Assembly: GCF_040581485.1 (NCBI RefSeq)
Contig: NC_090133.1
Location: 28,050,139-28,114,138 of the forward strand
Direction: 5' to 3'
Source: Linepithema humile
Lineage: Eukaryota > Arthropoda > Insecta > Hymenoptera > Formicidae
DNA length: 64,000 bases
This document shows positions 24,930-37,500 of this stretch, piece after piece (position 1 is the stretch's first letter; the number at the start of each line of letters is the position of its first letter). Under the pieces are notes generated by a model. It saw only the letters and a list, made by a program, of their open reading frames with translations. It did not search any database and had not been told where the DNA came from. Made by a program: the position numbers and the translations under genes.

Positions 24930-25470
24930 GCAATACGTGAAATCCACGTTATTGCCATGTAGATCGGCATCGTGGAATCCACATGGATATTCGAGTGAAT
25001 AATAATTATGGTTTTTGTTTTATTATTGATCTAATAAACATTTATAGGCATCTATAAAATGTCTATTAGACGGTTTTTCGACCTGTATTTTTTACTGGGT
25101 ATAGAATAATATTGTCTTGTTCAATACGAGTTTACCTCACCTGCAATATATACAGAAATCAAAATATTCATAAGTTGATTATCCATTAAAAATCACATTA
25201 CGATAAACACAACGATATACCTCGATTGATCAATCATTATCTTTAGTAGAAATTTCCACATGAAATCTACATTGACATTTCGAGATTAAAGTACTTCGAC
25301 GTAGTGAAAAAAAGAACGTTGCATCCATATGAATAATTCGTGGATAAATCTATATGTAGTCCACGTAAATTACGTGGATTCGACATGGATGTGACGTAAC
25401 TATTTTTCTCGGGATTGTGCGAAAGCGAAATACTAATGAAATAATCGCATGAATCTACATGAGGAATACA
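24930..25470. repeat. Cluster of degenerate CCACGT/ACGTGGAT words
   Basis: Words of the type AATCCACGTGGAT recur on both strands: GTGAAATCCACGTTAT, TCGTGGAATCCACATGGAT, TTCCACATGAAATCTACAT, TTCGTGGATAAATCTA and the near-palindrome TCCACGTAAATTACGTGGA at about 25357-25375. About 230 bases of unrelated AT-rich sequence (25010-25240) separate the two halves. This looks like a decayed tandem repeat or the arms of an old element split by an insertion. Confidence 0.5.
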
Positions 25471-27879
25471 AAAGACTGTAGAAAATCGACTATTTATCAA
25501 GTAAATTTAATTAATGCTTTAGAATCTCAGCCACCAATTTTATAAAAATGTAAAAAGTAAATAAGTATAAACAGACATTTGTCCACTACTTGTGATATAT
25601 GATTCACCGATAAGCTGCCGTTTAATCATTTACATTGCAATTCTGCGAAAAATCATCGAGTTTTAATTCTAAAAAAAGCATTTTAAAGTTAAAGTTTGAG
25701 ACTGAATTTTTCAGATGAATTTTTAAACTTAGAATTTAAGATATTTTATTTTATACCTAATTGCATGTACGTATATTTATAATTATTTACAAATCAAATC
25801 GACTTGAAATGTTCACTCTCCTATTTCGTACATCCGCCAGACATTTGATTTGATTTTAAAAGGGAAATTAGGAAAAACGTTTTAAAAGAAACTTTTTTTA
25901 GTTATGGTATAAATATAAACGTTTATTACAGTAGTTACAGTTTTTGATAAGGAACGCGAACACTATGCATAGATTTCCGGTATATGATTAATTTATATAC
26001 AAATAAATACATAAATATAGTAACACTAGAATATATTTGTGTTAGAAATAATTATTAATCGCTAAATACGTTTTTTTCTTGTATTACATCTACGTTTCCT
26101 TCTTATTCAAAGCCGTGTAATAATGATTCTTATCTAAATTTAATAATGTAAATTCTTAAGTTCTTCAAAATTATAATATTAAATTTCTGTTTAAGCAAAA
26201 TCTAATATTTAACATAACTTAATACACGTATAAATAAAAGTTGTAAAAATAAAAAATTAAAAAATTATTTTTTAGATCCGTTATACTCAATCTACAATAA
26301 TATCGTCAACCATAAAAAACCATAAAAAACGTACCATATAAATTTTTAAAATTTTCTTAATATATTTTATAGTTTTAGAGATATATTAGCAAAAGTTATA
26401 TTTAATGCTATAATCGTGTTCCGTAATTAGAAAAATTAAATTTATATATTTGTTATTAGGAAAAAAGAAAGTTATTTATTAGATTTCTTAAGCGTAATTA
26501 ACTGATTGTTTAGAATAAAAATTACTAATTTTATTTTCTTCCAGATCAAATAACATTTTAAACACACACACATTTTTTTTTATTTATGATTTTAAGTTTT
26601 TTTCAAGAATTAAAATAAATTTTTTAAAAAGAAAACAAAGATTTTATCGAGAAAAAATTATTAACATACAAAGTATATTTAGATGTTCTCGATAATTACG
26701 TTTATAGGAATATAATTTTATTCAAGTACTTGAAAAAGAGATTGAATACATAATAATCATAAGCTATGCATTTAAGAATAAGGTTTCTTCAACTATCTAT
26801 TTCGAAGAGTACGCTTTTCGAAACCTAGATGTTTTTATTTATTTATAATTTTATTACTTTACTATACATCTTGTACTCCCTTTACATTCTTGTGACAATT
26901 GCGTAATCTAATATCTAGAGTACCTCGTGAATTTCTTTTTTGATTAATCTTTTCTATAAATTTTCTTCAATTTATTCATATTCACAACTTATAAACATTA
27001 ATATGTATTATTCACAGTCACTATACAAATTTCGTTCGACACATTTTGTTGATATATATTTAACAACGGACGTAATCAACTTGTCTTAATACTTGAGAAG
27101 TCAATGTGATTATTTTTTTTTTTACCTCCATCAAATTTTTAACTAGTAACCTTGATAGAGTCTTGTACTTTTTTTTTTATTTTCCAGCCATTATGCTTTC
27201 TTACGTTTGGCAGTTCTAGCCTAATTGTAGTATTAGAACGATCCAAGTTAATCAAAATATATGTTTTTAAAATGACATTATATCAAAAAACTAATATTGA
27301 AATATTTTATTGACCTTGCTTCGGATTTTTCAATAATTATCTGGAAAAATAAAGATCCGCGAAAATAAAATCATATCTTTTTCAATCTTTCTAATACTCG
27401 TTATATGTACATGTGCGACAGCCGTTTCTCTAACATTCTTGTAATTTTTTAACAGTAACAGGAACTGCAATATATAATGCCCAATCGTGAACTCTTTTAA
27501 TATTCGCTGCCGGTTTTTAGTAACAAATAAATTAATCCTAGAATATTTTTTCATCTTTCGGCTATTGATCCTTCGTCGCAAAAATCTACTTAATGCAAAA
27601 AATGCAGCATAAAAAAACTATAAAAAACAATCAGTGCCAAGTGCATAACAGATACTGAAGAATTATCTGATATCTTTCCAGCTACAGATTTTATGATAAA
27701 TAAGAAAAAGAGTGTGAATCTCTACACACACACACACACAGAAAATCTCTTTAGTAAAAAACATTTAATAACATTTAATAAAACATTTAATACTAGGAAA
27801 AATCACAAAGTAAAGGAACTTATTTGAGTCTCAAATCAACTGATATCCCTTTACTTTACGACTTTTCTTATAGTCAAAC

Positions 27880-27997
27880 TATTTTCCAGATAGTCAAATG
27901 TTAGTAATGTCGGCAGATTGATAGCAAATTTAATTGATATTAAATTAGATCAAATTCCAATCTGCCAATTGCTAACATTTTGCTTACTGGAAGCAAA
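27880..27997. repeat. Foldback palindrome
   Basis: Left arm TTCCAGATAGTCAAATGTTAG then TAATGTCGGCAGATTG. The right arm, reverse-complemented, reads TTCCAGTAAGCAAAATGTTAG then CAATTGGCAGATTG. The arms pair over about 50 bases with few mismatches around an AT-rich centre near 27938. It may be a short foldback element or the template of a hairpin RNA. It carries no TTAA or other clear target duplication that I could see. Confidence 0.65.
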
Positions 27998-29944
27998 ATC
28001 TTTCGCAATTTAATTTTAATAATAGATTTTCTAATCAGTTTCCAATTGATTTTTTAACAAAAATGTTAAGATCATAATTTATTACAAATTTTCAGTTTCA
28101 GTATTATATCTGTATAATTTTAAACATTATGTAACAAAGTTTCAAATTAAAATTTTAATAATATAAAATCCATTTGTTTGTGTATAAGTGAAATTAAGTA
28201 TAATATACATATGTGATATTGCTATTTATATTTGCCGTTTTTTCTGCTTCAAATTTTGAAAAAATGTATTTATTAATTGCTCATAAGTGGAAAATCGTTG
28301 ATACCTAAATATCTTCGCTAACATGTTGATTCCAAATTTTTCAATAAATTAAAATTAAGAATTGTACATAAATGTCATTTTCTCTCTTTTTTTTTAACGT
28401 GTTTATCATATTTAAACTTTCAAGTATTTTCATATTTTTGTTTGTTGTATTTTTATTAAATAGTTCCGTTGCAATGTTGCATAAAGGATTTAATGAGAAC
28501 TATATGTATCATTAGCAGGAAATGCATATAAAATTAATAGAGAAATTGTGCAGCTTATTTTCGAGTCACAAAGCCTCATCGGACATTTAATGTTAAATTT
28601 GTTCATTCAATTCTGTTTTCGATTAATATCTTATATATCTTACACAGAGACCACAATATTTCAAGGGAAGTTCAAAAGAGTAAAGGAATTTTTTTTTAAA
28701 GTTTCATTTTCTTCAAATATTCTTTTACTTTTCGACTTACCCTCATATAAGTACGAAAGTGTAGCTAGAATGCATTACTTTGCTGCCAGAAATTTTATTT
28801 GGCTCAATGTTTTTTCTATTTATTCAGGACAGCTGGTATAACTAGATTGATGCTGTGCATAATATTTTGCATTGATAACAAATTTAATAATTATTTTTAA
28901 AAATTAAAAAGGAAATCTGATGCATTTTACATTTTCATATATCTTTCAAGATGTCTGGTTTGACCTATCAGATCGCTATATAGTGGTACTTCCATTATTT
29001 CCGTATCTCCTCACAAAAGTAACATATATTCTTTTTGTTTTATTCCTTTCTAGTTGATATTTTTCAATTAATTTCAATTTTTCTATTCAACATCAGTATT
29101 CTTTTCCTTTTTTTGCCAAATATTTTTCGTAATACCATCAATTGTATTTAAAAACATAATTCTGCAAAAAATTTTCGTCTTTAAAACCAAATTGCAAAAG
29201 TCCGTATACAAAAGATTCGAGCTATATCGCACTTAGTGTAATAAAAATCAAAATAACCGTTTTGAATGCATTATGCATAATTTTTTCAGCTGGTTGTCAT
29301 TCCATTTATATTCAGCTTTATCCTGCGCTATTGTTTCTAAGTGTTCATTGCATCAACAGTGTTGCAGCTTTGGTTAACTAAAACAGTTTGTTCATCGATA
29401 TGCTAACAAAAATTATTGTTTATATAAATGAATGTAACGATATAAACCAGAAAATAGATTTTGCGACAAAGTATGTAAACTGCATGTTATTTTATGAACT
29501 TCTCATAACTTAAAGATCTTACAGATAATGTCCTAAGAGTGGAAATATTGACGAAACTTCTTTAATTTTGAAGTGCAGAATACATTGTATGTGTATATAC
29601 ATATTTGTATATATAATTTACGCCAATCTGAAATTTGCGTCAAACGCTTTTGTATCAAGCACTTCTCAGGAAAGCAATTTTTTTTTTTGTTAAAATGTTA
29701 TTAATAACGCGAAAGATTTGCCCAATTCTTCTGTTTTAAATATCTCAACAATAGTAGATACTGATGTACAGAAGAGAAAAAGACTTATATTAGTTAACCA
29801 TGCTTAACACTAATGTTGTTGCAACTAAACAAGTAAAAATGTTTAACGTCGATTACGCTTAAAGACAATGGGCAATCGATAAAAGTTGTATAAAATCGTT
29901 TGAAATGCACGTGCAATCGCATGACTACTCGTGTACATACACCC

Positions 29945-30010
29945 ATTATATATATATATATTATAATTTTACAAACAAACAAACATACAAACACACATAC
30001 ACACGCACGA
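29945..30010. repeat. Microsatellite cluster (TA)n, (CAAA)n, (AC)n
   Basis: A short TA run is followed by CAAACAAACAAACATACAAAC and AC/CGCA repeats, continuing as CATA-type repeats near 30165-30200. Simple-sequence DNA only. Confidence 0.8.
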
Positions 30011-30344
30011 ACGCATGCACGCACGCGGATACACACCAGCACAACGGCAGCTAGATGATCGAACACTTTTGGTTTGTTGTCCTCATCTTTTCATTTTCTT
30101 TCTTATCTCTTTATCTTTTTTTTTTTTTTCTTTCTGCCTCTTGCACTCCATCTTCTTCGCATATACATACATAGATACATACATACATGCACACATACAT
30201 CTTTATTTTGCATATATTATACGCGCTTTTTCTTTACACACTTTATTACTGGTTTTATCGCGCGCGTGATTGAGAAAAATATATATACATAAAAACGTCG
30301 TGACGCAGCGGTGAAGAATTAATAAGTAAACGTAACAACGATAA

Positions 30345-30712
30345 TTTAATGTAAATAGTAAATAGTAGCGATAGTATAGTAGTTATAATAGTGGTGTGAT
30401 AGTAGTAATAGAAATAGAGCATTAACAGTGATAGTGGTAGCAATAGTAGTGATGTTGGTGCTGGAAAGTGATAGTGGAGATAATAGTAGGAGGGTGGCGA
30501 TAGTGTTGGTGGATAATGGTAGCAACAGCAGTGGTGATAGTAATAAGAGTATTAGTGTAGCAGTAATATAGCAGAAGTAGTTACCGTCATCATCATAGTA
30601 GTAATGATAGCCAGCGAGTGATAGCGATAGTGGTGATAATAAGAGGTATAATAGTAGTAATAGTAGTAGTAATAGTAGTAGTACTAGCATTAGTAGTAGT
30701 ATAGACAGAGTA
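30345..30712. repeat. Long imperfect TAG/GTA triplet repeat
   Basis: About 370 bases dominated by GTAGTAATA, GATAGTGG and AGTAGT words, with a cleaner (TAG)n run at 30647-30705. It reads as leucine- and tyrosine-rich frames on the minus strand only because of the repeat. Imperfect spacing suggests slippage followed by point mutation. Confidence 0.85.
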
Positions 30713-31194
30713 TATTAAGAAGTAACAGCGTCGATCACTAAATATAGTCGAATCTCATATATAGTTTTCCTTCCTGCTTAAAGTATGATACATTCTTTCG
30801 CTTCTTTTTTTTTTTTTTTTTGCGTTCTGTTTACAGTTAATCGTTGAGAGAAGAATTTGGGCTGCAGAAGGGAGAATGGGAGTACTTTAGATGTCGAGGT
30901 CACAGCGATAAGCAGCTGATATTGTATGTCGCTAAAAAAAGGACGTCAGTTACCATTTTTAACCCAAAAATCTCTCAAAACGTGTCCCATTAGTAAAAGA
31001 AACAGACAAGACATTTGTGTTCCATATGGTCTCTCGTTATTTCTTGTCTCACTTTTTTTGTTCTTTCTTTGTACAATACTACTACATCATATTTTACACA
31101 ATTCTACAATTAAATTACTTTGCGATCACTATCATACATAATTTGTAAAAAGTATATCTGGTAGCATGAACCGCGAAACGTTCTTAATTAGAAA

Positions 31195-31515
31195 AACCTT
31201 GTCGCTGTCATTGTCATGCTTGACATCGGCGTTAATGTCCTCGTCATCGTTTTTGTCGTTGTCAGCGTCAGCATTAGCATCGTCGTTGTCGTCCTGATTG
31301 CGTAGTAAGACGTTTAGAAAAATTGCCAAAATGTGAAACGAGGAATGATAGCGGTCATTTCGCGGCATCTTGTCATTAAATCGATTTGCATTGGTAAACT
31401 GATAGTAATGATTACAATGATGCTGATAGTGACGGTGAATTTGATAGTGGCAGTGATGGTGGTAGAAGTGGTGATGGTGGTAGTAATAATGATAACGATG
31501 ATGATAATAGTCGCA
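31195..31515. repeat. Imperfect GTC/ATC and GATGGT triplet repeats
   Basis: Two adjoining tracts: GTCGTTGTC/ATCGTC words at 31195-31290 and GATAGTG/GATGGTGGT words at 31395-31515. They lie just past the stop codon of the ZCCHC14-type gene in its transcription direction and may be in its 3' UTR. A minus-strand frame rich in Asp and Asn crosses the first tract and is probably a repeat artefact. Confidence 0.75.
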
Positions 31516-31572
31516 ATTATAGTAGCGACGAAAATTGTGATAAGCGGTAGCAGAGTAGTTCGTAGCAGGGGA

Positions 31573-34500
31573 TCACTTGTCGGAACTTGGGCACTCTCCC
31601 GGCTGCTTCATTATTGTGTAATCCAGCCGATATTGAGCTGAAATCAAAACAATGTTGTGTCCCTCGTAATAATAATTCGTAAACAAATTATGAGCAGAGT
31701 TGCGCGTGAAATCGCTACATATACGTAATACTGATACAAGTTTACAATTAGTGGAAAATTATTTTAAAAAACACCATAGACGCTAGATCTGCTTTGATTT
31801 GAAAGGCAAAAGATCTTCAATCAATCGTTGTATTCTTTCTTTCAAGCAGAAAGTTTTTAACAGAACTTTGAGTTTCATTATCAATAATTTTACGTAATCT
31901 TTCTTACTATATACATACTTACATAATTTAATCTTTAATATTTTGGAAAATCCAATAATTAGAGCTTGAATTGTTTTTAAATAAATTCTCAAGATAATGT
32001 CTATTTGAATTAGTTCGAAAAATAGCTTTGTTACTAAGTAAATCAAAAGCATGATTTGCAAAAAGCGTTCTTTCATCGTACGACACAACATTTAATTACA
32101 TTGGAAGAACGTACCTTTCTTCGTGAGGTCTTCCATCGTTTGATCCTTGCAATCAACCGCGAGATGACTACTGCTACCGCAATTGTAGCAAGAGATTTTC
32201 GTTGGTGGAATTACTGCCGCCGCGTACGTCACTACCGGTGTAGGCGGCATGTACGACGCTTGCACCAGTGTTGTGGCGGTTGCATTTGGCGGCGGGGGTG
32301 GCGGAGTGCCACTGGACGCGGAATGCCCGGTGTACGGGTACATAATTTCGCCGTTCGGCTGATACGCCGCGGGATAAGCCGGTCGCGCGGACGGCCCGTG
32401 CATGAAGTTGGAGTAGATGCCGGTGCTGGGTCGCAGCGCGGTCGGGAAATGTCCGTGCGGCAAGTAGGTGAGTTGCGAGTGCGTCGGCGGCGCTTGGAAG
32501 GAGACGCAATGCGATAGACTTGGTGGTCCGCCATTTCCGTTGCCCGCTCCGTTCATCATCCCTTGGCCCTTCTGTCGCATGCGGGTCTGCGGATTCTTTC
32601 TGGTGAGCTGCCTGCTCTCCGGTGGCACCGAAGACTGCACCGATTGCTGGGGCACAGACGCGACGGAGTGCGGCTGTGCTGTTACCATCGTCGAATGCAT
32701 CGACACGGAATTCATGTGATCGGAGATGGGCGGCGCAACGTTGTTGTTGTCACCGCTGCCACCGCTGATCCAAGGCGCAGCCGGCGGCGTCTCAGGAGGT
32801 GACCTGCTGCCGGTGCTGTCGGAGCTGCTGCTCTGAGAACACTGCCGGCTATTTTCGGAATCGAGTCGCAGCGCTTGCAGTTGTGCAAGACAGTACACGT
32901 GCTGAGCGTTGCATCTAAAAGCACAATACATATTACGATAGATTATCATTTATCGACTTTTCGATAATGAACGTTGTATAATTTAATCAAGATGTAATCT
33001 TGATTAAGATGCATTTAGAAGAGTAAGATTCAAATGTGCACAGAATTTAACGCACACAGTGCAAGTCGAACACATCCCAAACGGACGCGTAAAGGCTGCA
33101 AACGGATAGAAGGAAACAAACATGGTCGGAAATGGAGGTTGCAAACAGACGTATTCTTAGTAACTCTAGTAACATCTTGCTTTGCCACAAATCCATGTAT
33201 AACGTATACAATCTATACAATTGTAGATTTTGTTTTTTATTGAAAGCACCGGTTGATGTGGGATGGATTTCGCTTTCAAAAATCGGACAATTCCGACTGT
33301 ATCCATTTATCTTTTGCGTTTGTTTGCAACCTTTATGTGTCCATTTCTTCATGTGTTCACTTCAAATCTGTCCGAGTTACATTGTGTCCGTTTCGTTCAC
33401 ACTGTGTTAAATTTTGTGTGTATCTGGGACCCTCCCGTTTTAGTGATATCTCAGGAGTGTTTCATTTCTTAACCCTGTTAGCAAATGTGACACGCAAATT
33501 GAGAGTAGATCTTCCATTCGTTCAAATTATTATGTAAAACGTTGCAAATTGTAAATTTTGACACATTAAAATCCTCTGCCGGCATTCAAGTTGATTGCCA
33601 ATGTCTTATGGACCCTTTTTACGAAATCTTCTGTTGGACGTTCCGACTGTTTTTTCTAGATTTTCCAGATCTCTAAATTGTATATTCAATGGTCGTGAAA
33701 TGCTTGTTAAAATAAGCGTAAAGTTTCAAAATGTCACTAATAATCAGTAGATGACGCTTACAAAAAAAATAAATCCCGTTCTTTTATTTTCAGACGTACT
33801 GTGCGCTGTATATGTGTCCTATGTGATTCATAAAATTTATAAAGAAATAATTTCAGCTGAAAATAAGTAATTTTTAATAGAATTTCAGGACCGGAAAGAT
33901 TAATGTTTCTAAATATCTGAAACTATTAGTCAAAATATATCTGAATATTATTAAATACCTTGAATATCGATTTTGCATTCCAGCTACCGGTACGGTGAGA
34001 CAAGCGTAACACGGTGAGTTTTGAGCTGTATACATTGGCGGCGGTGTAGAATACATGTGTATTGGCGTAGGTTCTATTGACGGCATGGGATAACGCCGTA
34101 TATTTGAAGTGGTCACATGATTGTGATAATGATAATGTTCCTGTAACGGCGTCATCGATTTCCTATTCGAATTATTGCTATCACCCAAAACTTCCATGCT
34201 TGGTGCAACCTGTGTGACAAAATAAGCGACACAAATACTTGTAAAATGCTGAATATTAAAAAATATCAATTTACAAATTAGGTTTTATGAGTAATGTAAA
34301 ATATATAATCAATATTTATGATTTTAGTTTAAATTTTAGTTTACAAACTCGTGTTTATCGCAAATCTTTAGAAACAATCTGTGCAGATGCAATCTTTCTA
34401 ATCGACAGTATCGCAAATAAACCTCACCTCACTCTCCGTCGATTCGGTGACTGAATGCGTGGTGTTGCTATCCGTCTTCTTATCTGAAATCTGGTTTAAG

Positions 34501-37500
34501 CCGTTAGTGCTTTGATTTTTGAGTATACTCCTCAACTGTTCCACTGCATTCGGTGTCAGGCCAATATCCCTCAAGTCCTCGTCGCTCATCCTTCTGATCT
34601 ATAATCCGCATTCATAGAAAATCAGTCTCGAACATCTCAACAACAGCTATGTGAAGACAAAGATTTCTCACTTACCTCGTCGAGAGAAAAGTTCTGCAGA
34701 TTGGCCTTGAAATTTGGCATCTCCTTGCCCAAGGTCTCCCGGAGAGAATCGCTAGAGTTGGACAATCTAAGTCGTGGCGGTGGCGGAGGTTGCTTCGATT
34801 GACTCGTCGGAATCAAACTTGACGACGAGGTATTATCGACGTTGTTGTGTCGAGAGAAGGACGAAGAGCTCGTGACGGACAGAGGAGCAGATCGTGACGT
34901 TAATAACGGCGGTTGACTAGGAAGACTTCTACTTACGCCAATCGCCGGTAGAGGCGGTAAGGAGTTATTGTTATTATTGCTGTTGCAATTAGTAGAGCTT
35001 GAGCTGGAAATGCTTGTTTGACTATTCGAGCCGCCTGACGATATCGTGAGAGTATTCGAGGTGGACTGGGTGGTGACTTGTGACGAGGTGCGCGGGTTAA
35101 CGTTAATCCTGCTGCGGCCCATCGGTGAGTTACTGCGACTAGGAGATCGTGACTGAGACGGTGAAGACTGACGGCTGACTAAAGGGGAAGGCGGATAAGC
35201 CAACATGTCACCGGTATGATACAACAGCTGGTTTCCCATCATAACCTGACCTGTCCACGGTGGCATGTGGTTAACGGACGGGAAACCGAGATGAACGTAT
35301 TGCGTAGTGCCGCTCGATCCCATAGGCATTTGCTCTGGACTGGGCATGCACATCCCTGGCGGAGGTATTGTGAGACCGGGTGGCATTCCAGTGATTATAG
35401 CATTGTTCCTCATTGACATTTCTCCTAAACGTAACACATCGATATAGAGTGAAACAACGTTCAGTTGAGACGCGCGTAAATATTTACATCTTGTCGAAGC
35501 GTTTCCTTCTACAAGTTAATGAACGCTTAGACAATAGAAAATGTAGCGTACCATGATAAGATTGCATCGGCGGTGGTGGCATCAAGCAACTATTTTGAAT
35601 TTCAGGTTCCATTAATCTCTCGTTCGTGCTCATGCACGGTGTACAGCCCTGCATAAATTTATACTCTTTAGTTTTTCAAAACAATTGTATAACGTCGCAC
35701 TATTATATATACGTGTAGTTGTATGGCATTGTGGAAGTGTTATTAAAATCATTCCATTTAATATGAATCAATGAATTTTTATCTGAGATTATATAACGCA
35801 TTATGAAACTTATATCTCCATATTTAACCCTTTGCACTTGGAAAACTTTGTAACACCAAAGTTTCTTAGAAAACCCAAAAGGCTTTGCTGCAGTACCATG
35901 TTGCATGGCACACTATATTGCTTCGAGTTGGCTAGTACAAAACTTTATGTGCAAAAGATTAGTGTTTTTTTTTTCTGTTACATTTAACTCTAAATTTTCT
36001 TAAGTATACTACAAAATTTCAATTATTTTCCACTTTGTGTAAGAGAATAAAAAATAATAATTTATAATGCAGTGAACAAAAACATCCACAATATTTTCAT
36101 AAAAGTAATCTATTTCTCTTCCACAAAAAAAAGAAAGAAAAGAAAATATTATGCATTACTTGTGATGGTTTAAAAGAAGCGTTTAGCTTTGAGAGATTCA
36201 GACGAGCTTCTTCCTCCTGGAGCTTGCTGAATATATTCCCAAAGACGCTCTTCTGCTCGTAAGTGAAGACCGGGTGGTTCAGTGCCATCGTATACAGCAG
36301 CAGCAGTTCTTCCAAGGGTTGATCGTCCACGTTAAAGGTGGTCCCGTTTAACAAGTTGGTGATCTCTTGGTGTTCGAGATTCGACAGAATCTTGTATAAG
36401 ATCACCGCACAGGCATAACTGCATGAGTGCAACAGCGCCATGTAAAGGGCCAGTTTTCTTCGCGTGCGTTTGTCTGTCACACTGGAAGTTGTCAACTCGG
36501 CCAATTCAGTGGCGCTGTTTGCATGATGCTCCGTGTCTCGCAGGTCATTGTAGTCCCGCTTACCGATATCCTCGACGCACGTGCCAAGGTATCGTACTTC
36601 AAATGGCAGGCACATATTCAGCAATGTGCACATCACATCTATACGTTTATAACTAAGAAAACAGATAAATTAGTTGAATTAGCAGGTCAAATTTCTAACA
36701 ATATCATTAACAACCTTTGTTATCCTAAAAGATGTCTTTAATTATTTATACAAACTCTATCCTACATTTGAATGAGTTTTTTGCACACATAAACTTTAAA
36801 GACTATATGAGAAGGAAACCTCTGATAAAATTAGTGTGTGTATCAAGTGATCTATACAAACGTCAAATTTTTTTTTTAGCATTACTGTCAAATTTTTTTA
36901 CATAATGCGCAATGTTTAAACTTCTATCTGTTTCAATTCTTCCTCTCTAATTTTTCATTCATTTTAGCCTTTCTTATTAATATAAGAGTGTACAATTGCA
37001 AATATCTTGCATAACAATCTCTCACTAAAAAAAAAAAAAGTTTCTTGAACTCCACTGGAATCAAATTTGAATTTATTTGTTATAAAATCAAATAAAATAT
37101 AACTAAACTAATTATATTGTACTGAAAATGATGAAATCGTTGACCAAAATGTTTATAATATAATTTGTATTAATTTTGTAGTATGTTCAAATTTGTAATT
37201 TAGCACTAACTGATGCGGCTCGATGTCCTCTCGATTGTATTTGTCAAAATTAACTAAGATAAAAAAAAATTTCAACTTTAGTAAATGTCGCTTCGTGCAA
37301 AGAATTCAGAACTACGAGACGACAAGGACTAGAGTGATCCAATTCAAGATCAAGAAGCACCGCGCGACGAGCGAATAACAGCACAGGAAATGATATAACA
37401 AAATTTTCAATAACACGAAATATTAGTTAAAGATTTACTGCGAGGAATGCATAACGTATAAAAGAGAATGTGCAGAATAGGAGCATAATATTCTCGCGGA

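Larger units (their letters stand above)
24401..31572. other. Intergenic stretch, no gene recognised
   Basis: Seven kilobases between the 5' end of nrv2 and the stop codon of the ZCCHC14-type gene. The left end (24.9-25.5 kb) has recurring CCACGT/ACGTGGA words, the middle is plain AT-rich DNA with a foldback at 27.88-28.0 kb, and the right end (29.9-31.5 kb) is dominated by microsatellites and triplet repeats. Part of the right end may be 3' UTR of the ZCCHC14-type gene. A 97-codon plus-strand open frame at 28548-28841 is unrecognised and has no splice-flanked neighbours. Confidence 0.45.

Noticed and set aside
30346..30690. Leucine/tyrosine-rich minus-strand frame
   Set aside because: It is an artefact of the TAG triplet repeat.
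31132..31368. Asp/Asn-rich minus-strand frame
   Set aside because: It is created by the GTC/ATC triplet repeat downstream of the ZCCHC14-type stop codon; the spliced exon at 31637-31573 ends in a stop before reaching it.
33034..33537. Overlapping open frames on both strands in an intron
   Set aside because: They lie in the TTAA inverted-repeat element and resemble no protein family I know.
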